Source: Orobanche coerulescens (lineage: Eukaryota; Streptophyta; Magnoliopsida; Lamiales; Orobanchaceae). Taken from it: DNA of 64,000 nt. Positions 1 to 9,488 of this stretch are shown in pieces (the first letter of the stretch is position 1; every line of letters begins with the position of its first letter). A program made the translations under genes and the position numbers. The stretch lies in contig CM065804.1 of assembly GCA_033398695.1 (NCBI GenBank), positions 52,855,501 through 52,919,500 on the forward strand, in the 5' to 3' direction. The notes beneath the pieces are model-generated. The model saw nothing but the letters and a program-made list of their open reading frames with translations, had not been told where the DNA came from and did no database searches.

Positions 1-207
1 GTATTATACTCGAATAATTAATAACACTATTATAAAATAAATAATGACCACTTAAATATATATATATTTGACAAAATGACTCGGGCTCGGACTTGTGATA
101 CGTCGAGATAATGTTCATGATCCTCTAAATGAAATTAAATAACATGAAATATATTATAATATTATTATAAATAATAATATTGCATTATGAAAATAGCGGG
201 TATTACA
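1..207 (-). mobile_element. End of an LTR element running off the left edge (element H)
   Basis: AT-rich DNA ending in CGGGTATTACA at 207. That is the reverse complement of the LTR start TGTAATACCCG seen in element D. The chromovirus RNase H coding sequence of element A begins immediately after it, at its RRW(L/*)ELIKDYD stretch, so 1-207 interrupts A. The orientation (minus) is inferred from the terminal bases. The other end and any target-site duplication (expected at 208-212, GAAGG) lie outside the window. Confidence 0.55.
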
Positions 208-443
208 GAAGGTGACTGGAATTGATCAAGGATTACGACCTAGAAATCCTCTATCATCGAGGCAAATCGAACGTGGTAGCTGATGCACTGAGTCGCAAAC
301 CTGTTTCTCTTCGAGTGTTTGAAGCGCTTACGTCCCAAACCAGCATTCAACGAGAACTGATTCGTGAAGAAATCGAAGTATGGTCACAAGGAGTCCAAGG
401 GCAACTGTGTGTGATGGAACTAACTTCGTCGTTGGTCGAATAA
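208..443 (+). pseudogene. pol: C-terminal RNase H and RH-IN linker of A pol
   Basis: The reading frame gives [19 protein letters not shown] followed by VVADALSRK, the conserved end of the Ty3/gypsy RNase H domain, where ADALSR is diagnostic. A TGA sits where these proteins have Trp (QRRW), and the frame ends in TAA at 441. RNase H would degrade RNA in the RNA:DNA hybrid during reverse transcription. The upstream RT and most of RNase H are absent because element H is inserted just before it. The downstream integrase frame starts 15 nt later, so this is one pol gene broken by mutation. Confidence 0.8.
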
Positions 444-458
444 ATCAAATCTAAGCAG

Positions 459-1862
459 TTGGATGATTCTCTGATTCTTCGATTATGTGACGAAGTGAAC
501 AAAGGTAAGGCCCCAGGATTCCTGATACATGATGATGGAGTTCTGAGATTTCAGAGTCGATTTTGCGTCCCCAATGATGATGTTTTGAGACGGACAATCT
601 TGAAGGAAGCTCACAGCGCACCCTATTCTATTCACCCGGGCACCAATAAGATGTATAAGGACCTAAAACAAAATTTCTGGTGGGGAAATATGAAGAAGGA
701 CATAGCGGAATACGTTTTGAAATGTTTAACCTGTCAGCAGGTTAAGATTGAACATCAGCGGCCTGCCGGGATGTTAAAGCCACTTCTAATTCCTGAGTGT
801 AATTGGAAGGATATATCGATGGACGTCATCCCCAATATGACAAGGACCAAGACGGGAATGAACATGATTTGGGTTATAGTTGATCGACTAACCAAGTCGG
901 CTCATTTACTGGGTATTAAAGACACTTGGGGACCCGAGAAATTAGCACGAGTGTTTGTTGTGGAAATAGTCCGACTGCATGGTACACCGAAGGCCATTAT
1001 TTCGGATCAAGATGGTCGCTTCGTGTCGCACTTTTGGAAGGCATTTCATAAGGCCTTGGGAACCGAGCTGAAATTTAACACGGCTTATCATCCTCAGACG
1101 GACGGTCAGTCCGAAAGGACTATACAGACAGTAGAAGATATGCTATGAGCTTGTGCCTTAGATTGATCAACCGATTGGGAGGTTCATTTGCCATTGATTG
1201 AATTCACCTACAACAATAGTTGGCATGGTTCCATTAAGATGGCATAATTTGAAGCATTGTACGGAAGAAGATGCAGATCACCCCTGTGTTGGGATGACTC
1301 TTCTGACTTGATCGTGACGGAACCAGAGTTGATAGTTCAGACCCAAGAGAAAGTGGCCCTGATTCGTGAAAGGCTGTTAACTCCCCAGAGTCGACAGAAG
1401 TCTTATGCAGATGTGAGCCGTCGCCCGTTGGAGTTTGAGATTGGGGACCATGTACTATTAAAGGTTTCTTCTACCCGGGGAATTTTCCATTTTGGGAGGA
1501 AAGGAAAGCTGAGTCCGAGATATATCGGGCCATTCGAGATCCTTGAAAGAGTTGGGGAGTTGGCGTATAGGTTGGCCTTACCGCCATCATTGAGTCACGT
1601 TCATAATGTATTCCACATATCCCAATTGCAGAAATATGTACCGGATCCCAATCATATCATCGATTTTGGCGAGATTGAAGTGTCTAATGATGACTCGTTC
1701 GAAGAAAAGCCAATCAAGATACTCGAGAGTCGAGTCAAGCAATTGAGGAATAAACCGATCTCCTTGGTTAAAGTTCAGTGGTCTCGACATGGAGTCGAAG
1801 AAGCAACTTGGGAGACTGAAGATGATATGAAGTCGAGATACCCGGAATTATTTTCGTTTTAA
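459..1862 (+). pseudogene. pol: Integrase with chromodomain-type C-terminus, element A
   Basis: The order matches chromovirus integrases. An H2C2 zinc finger comes first (histidines in REAHSAPYSIHPG, then CLTCQQ near 725-760). The catalytic core follows, with Asp in MDVIP, Asp in ISDQDGR and Glu in DGQSERTIQT, so the DDE triad can still be read. Then come the GPF(E)ILERVG module and a chromodomain-like tail with VKVQWSRHG and ATWETE, ending YPELF. Three stops interrupt it: TGA at 1146, TGA near 1164 and TAA near 1246. The first fits CGA to TGA decay. In life it would insert the element's cDNA, and the tail would steer it to particular chromatin. This copy is inactive. Confidence 0.92.
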
Positions 1863-1897
1863 GTTTCGGGCCGAAACTTCTTTTTAGAAGGGTAGTA
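1861..1897 (+). promoter_or_regulatory. Pre-PPT palindrome and polypurine tract of A
   Basis: AAGTTTCGGGCCGAAACTT (1861-1879) is a near-perfect inverted repeat just after the pol stop. A degraded purine stretch (AGAAGGGTAG, about 1886-1895) follows, then the LTR start. The same order occurs in C, D, E and F. Confidence 0.7.
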
Positions 1898-2047
1898 TGT
1901 AATGCCCGGATAATTATTGTGCATTTATCCTGTATTCGATCTTGTAAGACTCGACTTTGTGATGTTATTAATCGAAGATTAGTTTCCCGTATTCGTATCC
2001 TTACGTTTTCGTATCTCCAACATTTTGCATGCATGGTTCTGCACATC

Positions 2048-2440
2048 ATAACGTATGCTAGATGATGATCTTAGCGTACGCTACGACGGCAACATAACGT
2101 ACGTTATATGTTAAGCTTAACGTACATAAGCTCAGTCAACTCGAGATCCGACAAGGGTCGGCGTGTGGGGGCCAGTGAAGATTCGTGAGATGCTCCGCGT
2201 AAACCTGTATGGCTTTCCATCTAAGCAAGTCAACGGTCTTAACGTACGCTAAGGGGGGGTTTTTAACGTACGCTAAGGTCCTAGCGATTACGTACATAAA
2301 CCTGTATGCTAACGTACGTAAGCCAATGCCAGAAACAGGTCAGTGAGCTCTGGCCAGACGTTAACGTACGCTAATCTTCGAGCATAGCGTACGCTAAGGA
2401 TGTTACGTGCATAATGTATTGTGTTTAGCGTACGTAATGG
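2048..2440. repeat. Palindromic motif array in U3 of A's LTR
   Basis: About twelve short palindromes or near-palindromes of the type TTAACGTACGCTAA, TTAGCGTACGCTA or TAACGTACGTTA occur in under 400 bp, directly upstream of the TATA-like site. Sequence between them is not conserved, so this is an array of sites rather than a simple tandem repeat. Confidence 0.8.
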
Positions 2441-2450
2441 TTAAGATTTC

Positions 2451-2458
2451 TATTTATA
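2451..2458 (+). promoter_or_regulatory. TATA-like site of A's LTR
   Basis: TATTTATA lies 180 bp before the donor-like site and directly after the palindrome array, the position of the TATA boxes in the C, D and E LTRs. Confidence 0.5.
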
Positions 2459-3579
2459 GACCTCAACCTCCTTTTCACTTCTCACCCTCACCTTGGCCGA
2501 TTTTCGTGTTCTAGATTTATCCCTCATATCATCGTCCTAGCTTGATTTTTGAAGATCATAGACCCTTGTGGATTGGTGTTCAAGCCTACGGTGTTGAGTT
2601 TCTTCAAGTTCTTCGTTGTTCGTCACTATATTGAGGTATGTGATCCTTCACCAACTGGTTTAACATGTTCTTAGTGATGTTTTGGACCTGTTTTAAGTTT
2701 ACCTAATCAGTTATATTCGTGAGGAGTCTTACATCATGGTTTTAGAAGATTAAATTCGGTGATACTTCGGTTCCCTTTGGTTGTTGAACATGTTGAACGA
2801 ACCTTATAGTGATTAGATTCTTGAATATAGCATCCTGAGATCATGAACCCAATTATAACAAGTTTTGGGAGATTATCTAAGTTCTTAGGAATGGTATGAT
2901 CGAGCATTTCGTCTGAGAAATTAATGGATTGAGCTCAAGATTAATTCCTAGAAGGAGATGATAATCAAGATGAACCTAGTGAATAAACCCTTATGATGAT
3001 TCGTCGAGGTTTTGCGATATCTTGTTATTGAAGAACATGATTAGAATCCTTATAATATGAATTTCATTTCATATTGTATCATTCGACCGAAGAAATGTGT
3101 TTGAACTTGGATAGTATTCTATGAGATTGTTGCCCGACCGAATAGCGTAGTGTCGGTTCAACCAAATGAAGTAGGGCAGAATAGTTCCATCGCCATATTA
3201 GAGTATAACATGCCTTGTGTTGATTCGTTTGATGATTAGAACGATTATCCGGAACCGTTAGTTATACCGGTATTATTGTTTGATGAAGGTTTGGATTTTG
3301 GTGAGCTGATAGAGTGAGAATTCTCCGAGCGGATTGAAGCCTATTCGTAGTAGCAATTCTTATCGCCATTTCTGAGACAGGTATCATATTTTTAAATTGT
3401 TATTATTGGAATTTTTGATCATGCATACAGTTTATTCATGTTGTTGAACATGAGTTTAGTTCCTTTAAATTATCATGGTATTCGTTATTGATTTCTTGAA
3501 TGTTCATGTTGATGGACATATCGATTTGGCATATGTATATGCATGGTTTGTGTTTGTGTATGTTGTGATGATCCAAAGG

Positions 3580-3760
3580 GATCAAGCGATCTATGCTGAG
3601 GGTGCTGGATCGGATGTCCACCATGCGTTGGTCCGACGGGATCATCATGGGGATCTATGCTGAGGGCGCTGGATCGTTGGACGGGTTTTCCACCATGCGT
3701 TGGTCTGACGGGATAATCATGGAGATCTATATTGAGGGTGCTGGATCGTTGGATTACCCT
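3580..3760 (+). repeat. Module of about 70 bp in tandem in A's LTR
   Basis: Three partial units contain GATCTATGCTGAGGG.GCTGGATCG and CCACCATGCGTTGGTCCGAC with GGGATCATCATGG. The same module, in two copies, lies inside the E LTRs in the same element orientation (11229-11372 on the minus strand and equivalents). Confidence 0.75.
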
Positions 3761-3976
3761 GTGTTGTGTTGACGGAATCACGTGGATTCGCATCATTGGA
3801 TTCCGGTGGCGGAAGTCCGTTTTATGTAATTTATGATGCATTGTTGTTGCAATTCCGATTTATGTATTATGATATTTGTACTAGCATCGTTTTGCCAACC
3901 CCTTAAGGGGTGGACATTTGTTTTGATGTTCAGGTAGTCGAGGAGCGGGGAAGCAACCACAGTACCGACATGGCGG

Positions 3977-4260
3977 TTGTTGTGCGGCGATTAATACGCC
4001 TCGATGGCGATCGACATAACGATCAGAGAGCCAACCATAGAAGACTTACTCTGGGCGAACGCCCAGCGATCGACACATATGGCGATCGTCTTTTGGTACC
4101 AAAAGACGATCGCCGGATACCAAAAGACGATCGCCAGATACCAAAATACGATCGCCGTGGGTGCCGACTGCTGGGTGTTTGCCCAGAGTATGTCTTCTAT
4201 GGTTGGATCTCAGATCATTATGTCGATCGCCATCGAGGCGTATTAATCTCCGCACAACAA
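3977..4260. repeat. Foldback hairpin with 21-nt repeats at the left end of X
   Basis: The left arm (3977-4097, 121 nt) pairs with the right arm (4098-4260, 163 nt). The centre (4081-4114) is a perfect 34-nt palindrome around GGTACC. The right arm is longer by exactly two extra copies of a 21-nt unit starting ACCAAAAGACGATCGCC (copies at 4098, 4119 and 4140). The outer ends are TTGTTGTGCGG and CCGCACAACAA. Arms differ by scattered substitutions. Confidence 0.9.
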
Positions 4261-4632
4261 TTGCCCCCCAGCTCGCTTCGATGTTGAAAACACGGGGTGA
4301 GGTGGCACTGTTGGCGATCGCCAGTGTTTAGACGATTGGCTCGTTTGTCTATGATAAGGACGATCGTCAGGACGATCTGATTTCAAATTTGGATGATCTC
4401 CTTTTGCGCTGGAATCAGCGGGAAATGAAGGCGGGCTCTCGAAACGTTGCAAGGACACGCGTCGCGCTACCATTGGGGGAGTCCAACAGTTCTGTCAGTC
4501 CTGTCGCCTGGCGTGCCCTAGAAAAGACGCGTATGCGGGATTCGAGGGCTACATTTAATGTGTCCCCCCTCCGACGGTTGCACTCCAGCCCTCGGGGTTT
4601 CGCCTATTTGCACAGAGACCCCTGCTCCCGCC

Positions 4633-4640
4633 TATAAAAG
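4633..4640 (+). promoter_or_regulatory. TATA box upstream of the gag-like gene in X
   Basis: TATAAAAG in a GC-rich context about 150 bp before the candidate ATG at 4790. A CCATTGG box lies further upstream near 4471. Confidence 0.65.
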
Positions 4641-4789
4641 GGGCTAGGGCTACTTCATTTCTACTCTTCACGCATCCTTGCTTTCTAGCCGAGACTCTGC
4701 AGAATTTTTCCGACGATCCTAGTGCCGACCGTCCTTCCTTTTAGGTAAGAACATAAATCTTCTCTCCCCCTTTACTTTTTAGAACATGT

Positions 4790-5943
4790 ATGGATGATCT
4801 AAAACCTTCGAGGCCGGAAGCACCTCCGCCGCCGCGGATTCGCCGTACCGGGAGGAAATTCCCGTGGGATTCCATGTGGAAACGGCCATTGAGGCTATTC
4901 GTGCGGGGATTGCACCCGCAGAACTTGAGGATCTCTTCAACGAGGCCGAAGTGGCGAGATCTGAGGCGACGGCGGAGCAAGGGGGTTCGCCGGTGGATGA
5001 AGATGAATTGGTACGGTTGTCTTGGGAAAAAGATAGCGTATTCGACCCCGCCTATATAGATTTTGCTAGGCTCATGGAGGGGATCGCCGGACCCTGTCCA
5101 GAATTTGATTTCGAAGCGTATTACGCCGCTCATCCCTACGAACATGTGAAGTGGACGGCGTTCCGGGCCGCTGACCCGTCTCAGTGGACTCTTGGTCAGA
5201 TCCGGAGTTCGGCGACCCAGAAAGACTTGAGACGATGGAGGGCGAAATATCACATTCCTTATGATGTTTCATTGCACGTGCCCTCGGAAAACAAACGTGC
5301 CGATCAACCTCCTGAGGGTCTGGTCGCCGTTAATGAGATGATTATGGAGGCCGGCCTGCGGTTCCCCTTGCCGTTTGCCGTATCCTATTTGTTGGTTGCC
5401 TGGAATTTGGTGCCGCTCCAACTGACGCCGAACGCCTGGCTACAGATCATTTGTACTCTGACACTTTTCGGCGGTCACCGGTTGTTCCATCTCCTTTCTG
5501 CGATGGAAATGAACTATCTCTTCAAACTGGCTGCGCAGAAAGGGTCGGTCGGCGGTATTCAAGGTCGAATGGGAAGGGTGGTCCTTGGTGTGCCGAACAA
5601 GACCCGGGGCGACCTGGCAAAATGGTGTTGGGTCGGCGGAACGTGGCGATCGACGTCGAGTGATAGGCCGGAGGAAGAGTTGGAGATCCCCACCAATTTT
5701 CGGGAGAGGAATCCGAGTAAGGGTTTTAACTTTCCCTTTGATTGGATACGTCTTGGACTGATCTAATTTGGTTTTCTTTTTGCAGGACTCCTTGTTCCAG
5801 CAATCGGCGATCTCCCCTATGATTTCTTGATCGTCTGGGAGCGAATTCGCGCCTTGCCGGATTCCTACATAGATGTTCGCTCACTCGGTCATGAACTTCA
5901 TCGGTTGGGGGCTCGATTGTTTCGCTTCCCACGTCATCTGAAA
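4790..5943 (+). CDS. Gypsy-type gag-like protein (putative plant transposon domain), spliced
   Basis: An open frame runs from 4798 to 5716 without stops. Its middle resembles the plant domain annotated as 'putative gypsy type transposon' (PF04195-like, from memory): a YHIPYDVSLHVPS stretch, then EAGLRFPLPFAVSYLL and PNAWLQIICTL. A likely 69-nt intron (5717 GTAAGG to TTTTTGCAG 5785) restores the frame into LLVPAIGDLPYDFLIVW, passing the TAA at 5764. A further exon may begin at 6035 (after TTTGGCAG) and reach 6264, but I could not join it in frame. The natural ATG is probably 4790, which is offset by one base from the long frame; a 1-nt loss in the A-run near 4800-4804 would explain this. The function is unproven and may be structural for a retroelement. 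The intact length is unusual among these dead neighbours. Confidence 0.6.
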
Positions 5944-6264
5944 GTTCCAGTTATAAATTTTACCTCTTCTTCCTTGCTTGACGATCGTCTGATTGAAAGA
6001 GGTGTTTAACTTGTCTGAATTTTTTCTTTGGCAGAGATTCGTTTTCCCCGCTTCGCCGAGCCACCGCAAGAGATCGCCATGTCTAACCCTAGTCTCATCG
6101 GTCGTATTCACCAGGGAAAGAAGACGGGTCGCGTTGCTGCGACGACGTCTCGCCCCGTTTCTGTGGTGAGGCCCGCTGTGGTGCCGGTCGCCGAGCCGGA
6201 AATTCGTGCCACGTATAAATCCAACATCCGTCAAAGTCGTCAAAGACCGAATCTTGGACGGTGA

Positions 6265-6939
6265 CCCACGTGCAGATCCACAAAAGGTGCCGGCAAGATA
6301 AGACCTTTGACCCCAGCCTGTCACCTACCTCACCTACCGACAGGGCAGCCGAAAGGTACAAAGTGGGTCCTCCCTGGACAGCGACTCAGGACGCGTGCAG
6401 TCTTCCCATTGGCTCGCACAGCTGGCCGCCAGCAGCAGCCCCAGACTTTAAGGGAACAGCCCCACGTGACGGGACAATCGGCCATCTTATTATAATATAG
6501 AAAATGACGGTCGCCCGTGATCGCCGGAGAGGTCCCAGCAACCTTGTCTCCTATAAATAGGAGGCTCATAACACGGCAGCAGGAGAAGAATGACATCATT
6601 GTGAATACAGTGAAAGATATACAGAGAGAGATACATTCTCATACACTGAACATCAATAGAGAGAACTCACAGAGCTTCATATCTGGTTCTTCCGGCAATC
6701 TACACGCTCTACAACTTAGATAACTAGAAGTCTTTACACTCATTGTAATAGATTCTAACATTAATATTTGTACTCAACAGTATACTTATTAATAACATCT
6801 CGCGAGAGCATTCAAGCCCGGGATTAACAACCCCAGCAAATCTTGTGTTATTTATTTTCTCACGGAAGTGTTCTCGTATTTGTTTGTTACTCGATCATTC
6901 CAGCAATACTACCTCCGGATAATATTTTGGGTAACAACA
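6265..6939 (+). repeat. LTR-like right end of X
   Basis: The order is promoter-like: G-boxes CACGTG at 6267 and 6463, a CCATTGG box near 6408, TATAAATA at 6552-6559, then a leader with short repeats of ACAGAGAGA type, and a terminus GGGTAACAACA. This looks like U3-R-U5 of an LTR. No second copy is present in the window, so LTR identity cannot be shown. No protein-coding gene is evident here. Confidence 0.45.
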
Positions 6940-7194
6940 ACGGTGAAGTGACTCAGTGATGTATATTGATGTTGTCTTGTTTTCTAGTTATTTTTCAGAA
7001 CTCGAGTATGCGTATTTTTGTTGGTGTTTGGAATGCTTGTAATAATGGACTCATTTAAATTGTTGAACTGGTTTTGAATTATAATCTCAATGGTACTTTG
7101 GTATTATTTTCCGTATTTCTCAAATTAGCCTTGTAAATTCTTATATAAAGGATTTACGGTGCTGTAATTATTCCGAATATATCGGGGTGTTACA

Positions 7195-7351
7195 GAAAGG
7201 GGTTCGAAAACACCCATGGAATTGTTGCTGAGGTAGTTGAGCTCATCATGTTTGACATGGTTGCGGCAAAGGTGTTCGCCACAGTCGAAGCAGCGGTCGT
7301 GGAGGCAAAGGCAGCGGTGGTGTTCGAGTCGGTGGAAGCAGCGGTCATCAT
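7195..7351 (-). CDS. gag: N-terminus of copia-type gag of element G (partial)
   Basis: On the minus strand an ATG at 7351 opens 52 codons rich in Thr, Ser and Ala, with a MSNMMSSTT stretch and then IPWVFSNPF. This is the style of the start of plant copia gag-pol proteins. It lies 44 bp after the LTR end at 7395, the usual leader position. The frame is cut at 7194 by the insertion of element A, so the rest of the gene should lie left of the window. No PBS is obvious between LTR and ATG. The protein would form the virus-like particle. The recognition is by composition and position, not by a domain. Confidence 0.45.
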
Positions 7352-9346
7352 CTCCAGTTGTAGGATTTAGCAAGTAAGTTTCTCATCTTGCGCTTGTTGG
7401 TAAATCGGTCGTAGAAACTTTCTAGGCGGAAAAATAAATTACAACTTGTAAAACCTTAAAATTCGTAAACCTAAAATTTCGTATAAATTTGAATTTTTAC
7501 TTTAACTTTGAAATATTCCAAATTAAAACATAAACTATGTGATACATATTAAAATTATTAATACTAACCAAAGTCTAATCTTAATTATTTAAATGTGGCA
7601 CCAAAATAATGTTTCCTAATAAAAGAACCCTTCACACGTTTAGTATGAATAAGAAACTTTTGAAATTTTAATTAATTCCTCCCTAAAATCTCGGTCATAC
7701 CTTTAAAATCTGTAACCGATCCCTTTAAGCACCTAGTCATTATCTGTTAATACATTTTATGACTTTCCTAATTGGCACACACGTTTCCCCTACAAACTTG
7801 GATAAAAAAACGTGTATTACTCCCCCTCCTCCATTCATTGAAACGAAACAAGAAAATAAACAAAAAACACACCATTATTTTCTCTCTAAATTCATTCCAA
7901 GAAGTCGATTTTGTGGCTACTGTTCGTGTGATCAACGGTGTGGCAATCGTGTAATTGTTGTTGTGTGATCGTGGTTAGGGTTTGAATCGTGGGCTGTGTT
8001 TGTTTTCTTCCTCATTCGATCCTAGGGCTGTTCTTGTTTCTATTTCCCATTCGATTCAGCAAGGTATCACCATAATCGCCTCTTGTTTAATTTCTTTTTC
8101 TATTCCACACACAAGCTTATACTCTGATTATAAGACATTAAAACCTAAGTCATATTCATGTATCGATCTGTTCTAACTTTTCTATTCGATTTTTATGTAA
8201 AACAGACCACATGATTCTGATATTATAGATCATATTCGACCCTAAACATGATCTATTCGACCTAATATGATCTGTAATACGTACCTTTAAAATCTGATAT
8301 AAAACCCTAAGTGTTTATGAGAAACATGGATTTGATACTACAGAACTAGGGCTTGTTTGGTATGATTTCATGTGTTTACTTGGCTCGTATATTCTGTTTT
8401 GTGTGTGTGTCGTGTGTATGATCATTAAAGGCTGGAAACATGTGTGTTGATATATTAATTAAAACAGGTCTTGTGATATATATAGGTCTCGTGTGCGTTG
8501 TATAAGTAAAACATGTTAAAAATGGTCTAAAACGGATTTCTGAAGGAGACAGTTTTGAAAAGCTGAATATGTGTGCATTATGTCTCGAGTTTTATAAGGA
8601 TTTAATTATGTACTTTTCATAAAAACTTAGTTTAATGTCTTATTTAAGTTTTCCAATTGCTTTGAAGGGGAATTGAAGTCGTATTGGTCATGCTTTTGAA
8701 TTTTACGTGATCATATGTCAAACCTGAGTATTAAGTATCTAAATTCACTCCGGTTTCACGATTTTTCATTTGAAAACTATAAGGAATTATGACTTGCCAA
8801 TTTACAGGAGTTCTATTTCATATGTTTACTAAGTTCTGGAATTTTTGTGGATTTTTTCAAAGTGTTTTGATATGCCTTTGCAATGCATACTTTCTGGGTG
8901 TTTCAGCAGTTATTTTCTGGACAGTCATGTACAGAGTGATTTTTATTGTGTGCTTGTACTAATGAATAAAATCTGGAAAAAAATTTACATGTGCCTATAA
9001 GACATATAAGTTCCTGTGTAAATTATTTGAGCTTCTCACTAGGTGCTTAAGTGTGCTTTGTGCTAAAAACAGACATACGTATGACGTTTGTGTTTTGATT
9101 CATTTAAGACTAATTAATAAGTTTAAACCCTAAAATGCATTAATAATGGTATAATTAGTCTTATGTGAACCTAAATTCAGTAAAAGAAACCCTAATAACA
9201 TTAATGAAGAGTACTAAGCAATTAAGAATCCGGTATAACACTTGATGAACTTTAAGTAATTCGTTATTACGACTCATGTAGATTTTGAGGAAGGGTTGCT
9301 CGTGATTTCCCCATCATCTGTTCATTTCTTCGGTTGATTTCTAAGG

Positions 9347-9488
9347 TACAGATATTCTACCCTTTCTCAGTAAGGGTTCTGATTCTATGTACGATTGTTA
9401 TTGTTTGTTTCGTCTCGTACGGATATTCTACCCATTCTCAGTAAGGGTTCTGATTCTATGTACTATTGTTATTGTTTGTTTCATTTCG
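9347..9488 (+). repeat. 71-bp tandem duplication in F's LTR
   Basis: Two 71-bp units (9347-9417, 9418-9488) start TACRGATATTCTACCC and share CTCAGTAAGGGTTCTGATTC, with a truncated third start at 9489. The 3' LTR carries the same duplication near 50664-50810, so it predates F's insertion. Confidence 0.9.

Larger units (their letters stand above)
3978..6939 (+). mobile_element. Unclassified insertion X in A's LTR
   Basis: This 2.96-kb block interrupts the LTR of A. Proposed ends are TGTTGTGCGG (3978) and GGGTAACAACA (6939), a short TG..CA inverted terminus. Flanks are GCGGT (3973-3977) and ACGGT (6940-6944), a 4-of-5 TSD match. Contents are a foldback hairpin, a TATA box, a spliced gag-like gene, and a second TATA-bearing LTR-like end. 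The left end does not resemble the right end, so it is not a simple two-LTR element. A deleted retroelement plus a foldback element is possible. Boundaries are tentative. Confidence 0.5.
208..7194 (+). mobile_element. Element A: 3' part of a Ty3/gypsy chromovirus
   Basis: From 208 the order is RNase H tail, integrase, chromodomain-like end, polypurine tract and a 3' LTR ending GGGGTGTTACA at 7194. The 5' part is missing or left of the window. The copy is dead: its pol has several in-frame stops, and its LTR is split by insertion X (3978-6939). Directly after 7194 lies copia-type gag sequence of element G, so A sits inside G. The TSD would be GAAAG (7195-7199) but its left partner is not visible. 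Confidence 0.85.
1898..7194 (+). repeat. 3' LTR of element A, split by insertion X
   Basis: The LTR starts TGTAATGCCCGG at 1898 and ends CGGGGTGTTACA at 7194. Without X (3978-6939, plus one TSD copy) it is about 2.33 kb, close to the 2.34-kb LTR of D. In order it contains the palindrome array (2048-2440), a TATA-like site (2451), donor-like GAG/GTATG at 2636, a module of about 70 bp repeated three times (3580-3760), acceptor-like CAG/GT at 3931-3933, and a conserved end GGATTTACGGTGCTGTAAT followed by CGAATATATCGG. Confidence 0.85.

Noticed and set aside
2048..2440. Palindrome arrays as a CRISPR array
   Set aside because: Units are 12-14 bp, symmetric, irregularly spaced and in LTR promoters of a plant genome.
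4081..4160. Hairpin as a microRNA precursor
   Set aside because: Arms are far longer than usual precursors, almost perfectly paired and internally repeated. A foldback element or dsRNA source fits better.
3977..4260. Hairpin as a complete MITE on its own
   Set aside because: The bases beside it (GCGGT and ATTGC) do not form a TSD. The left end fits better with the proposed end of X, though this remains open.
4745..4782. Intron GTAAGA...TTTTTAG before the gag-like gene of X
   Set aside because: Only 38 nt, too short for a normal plant intron. The donor could serve a longer intron, but none could be fixed.
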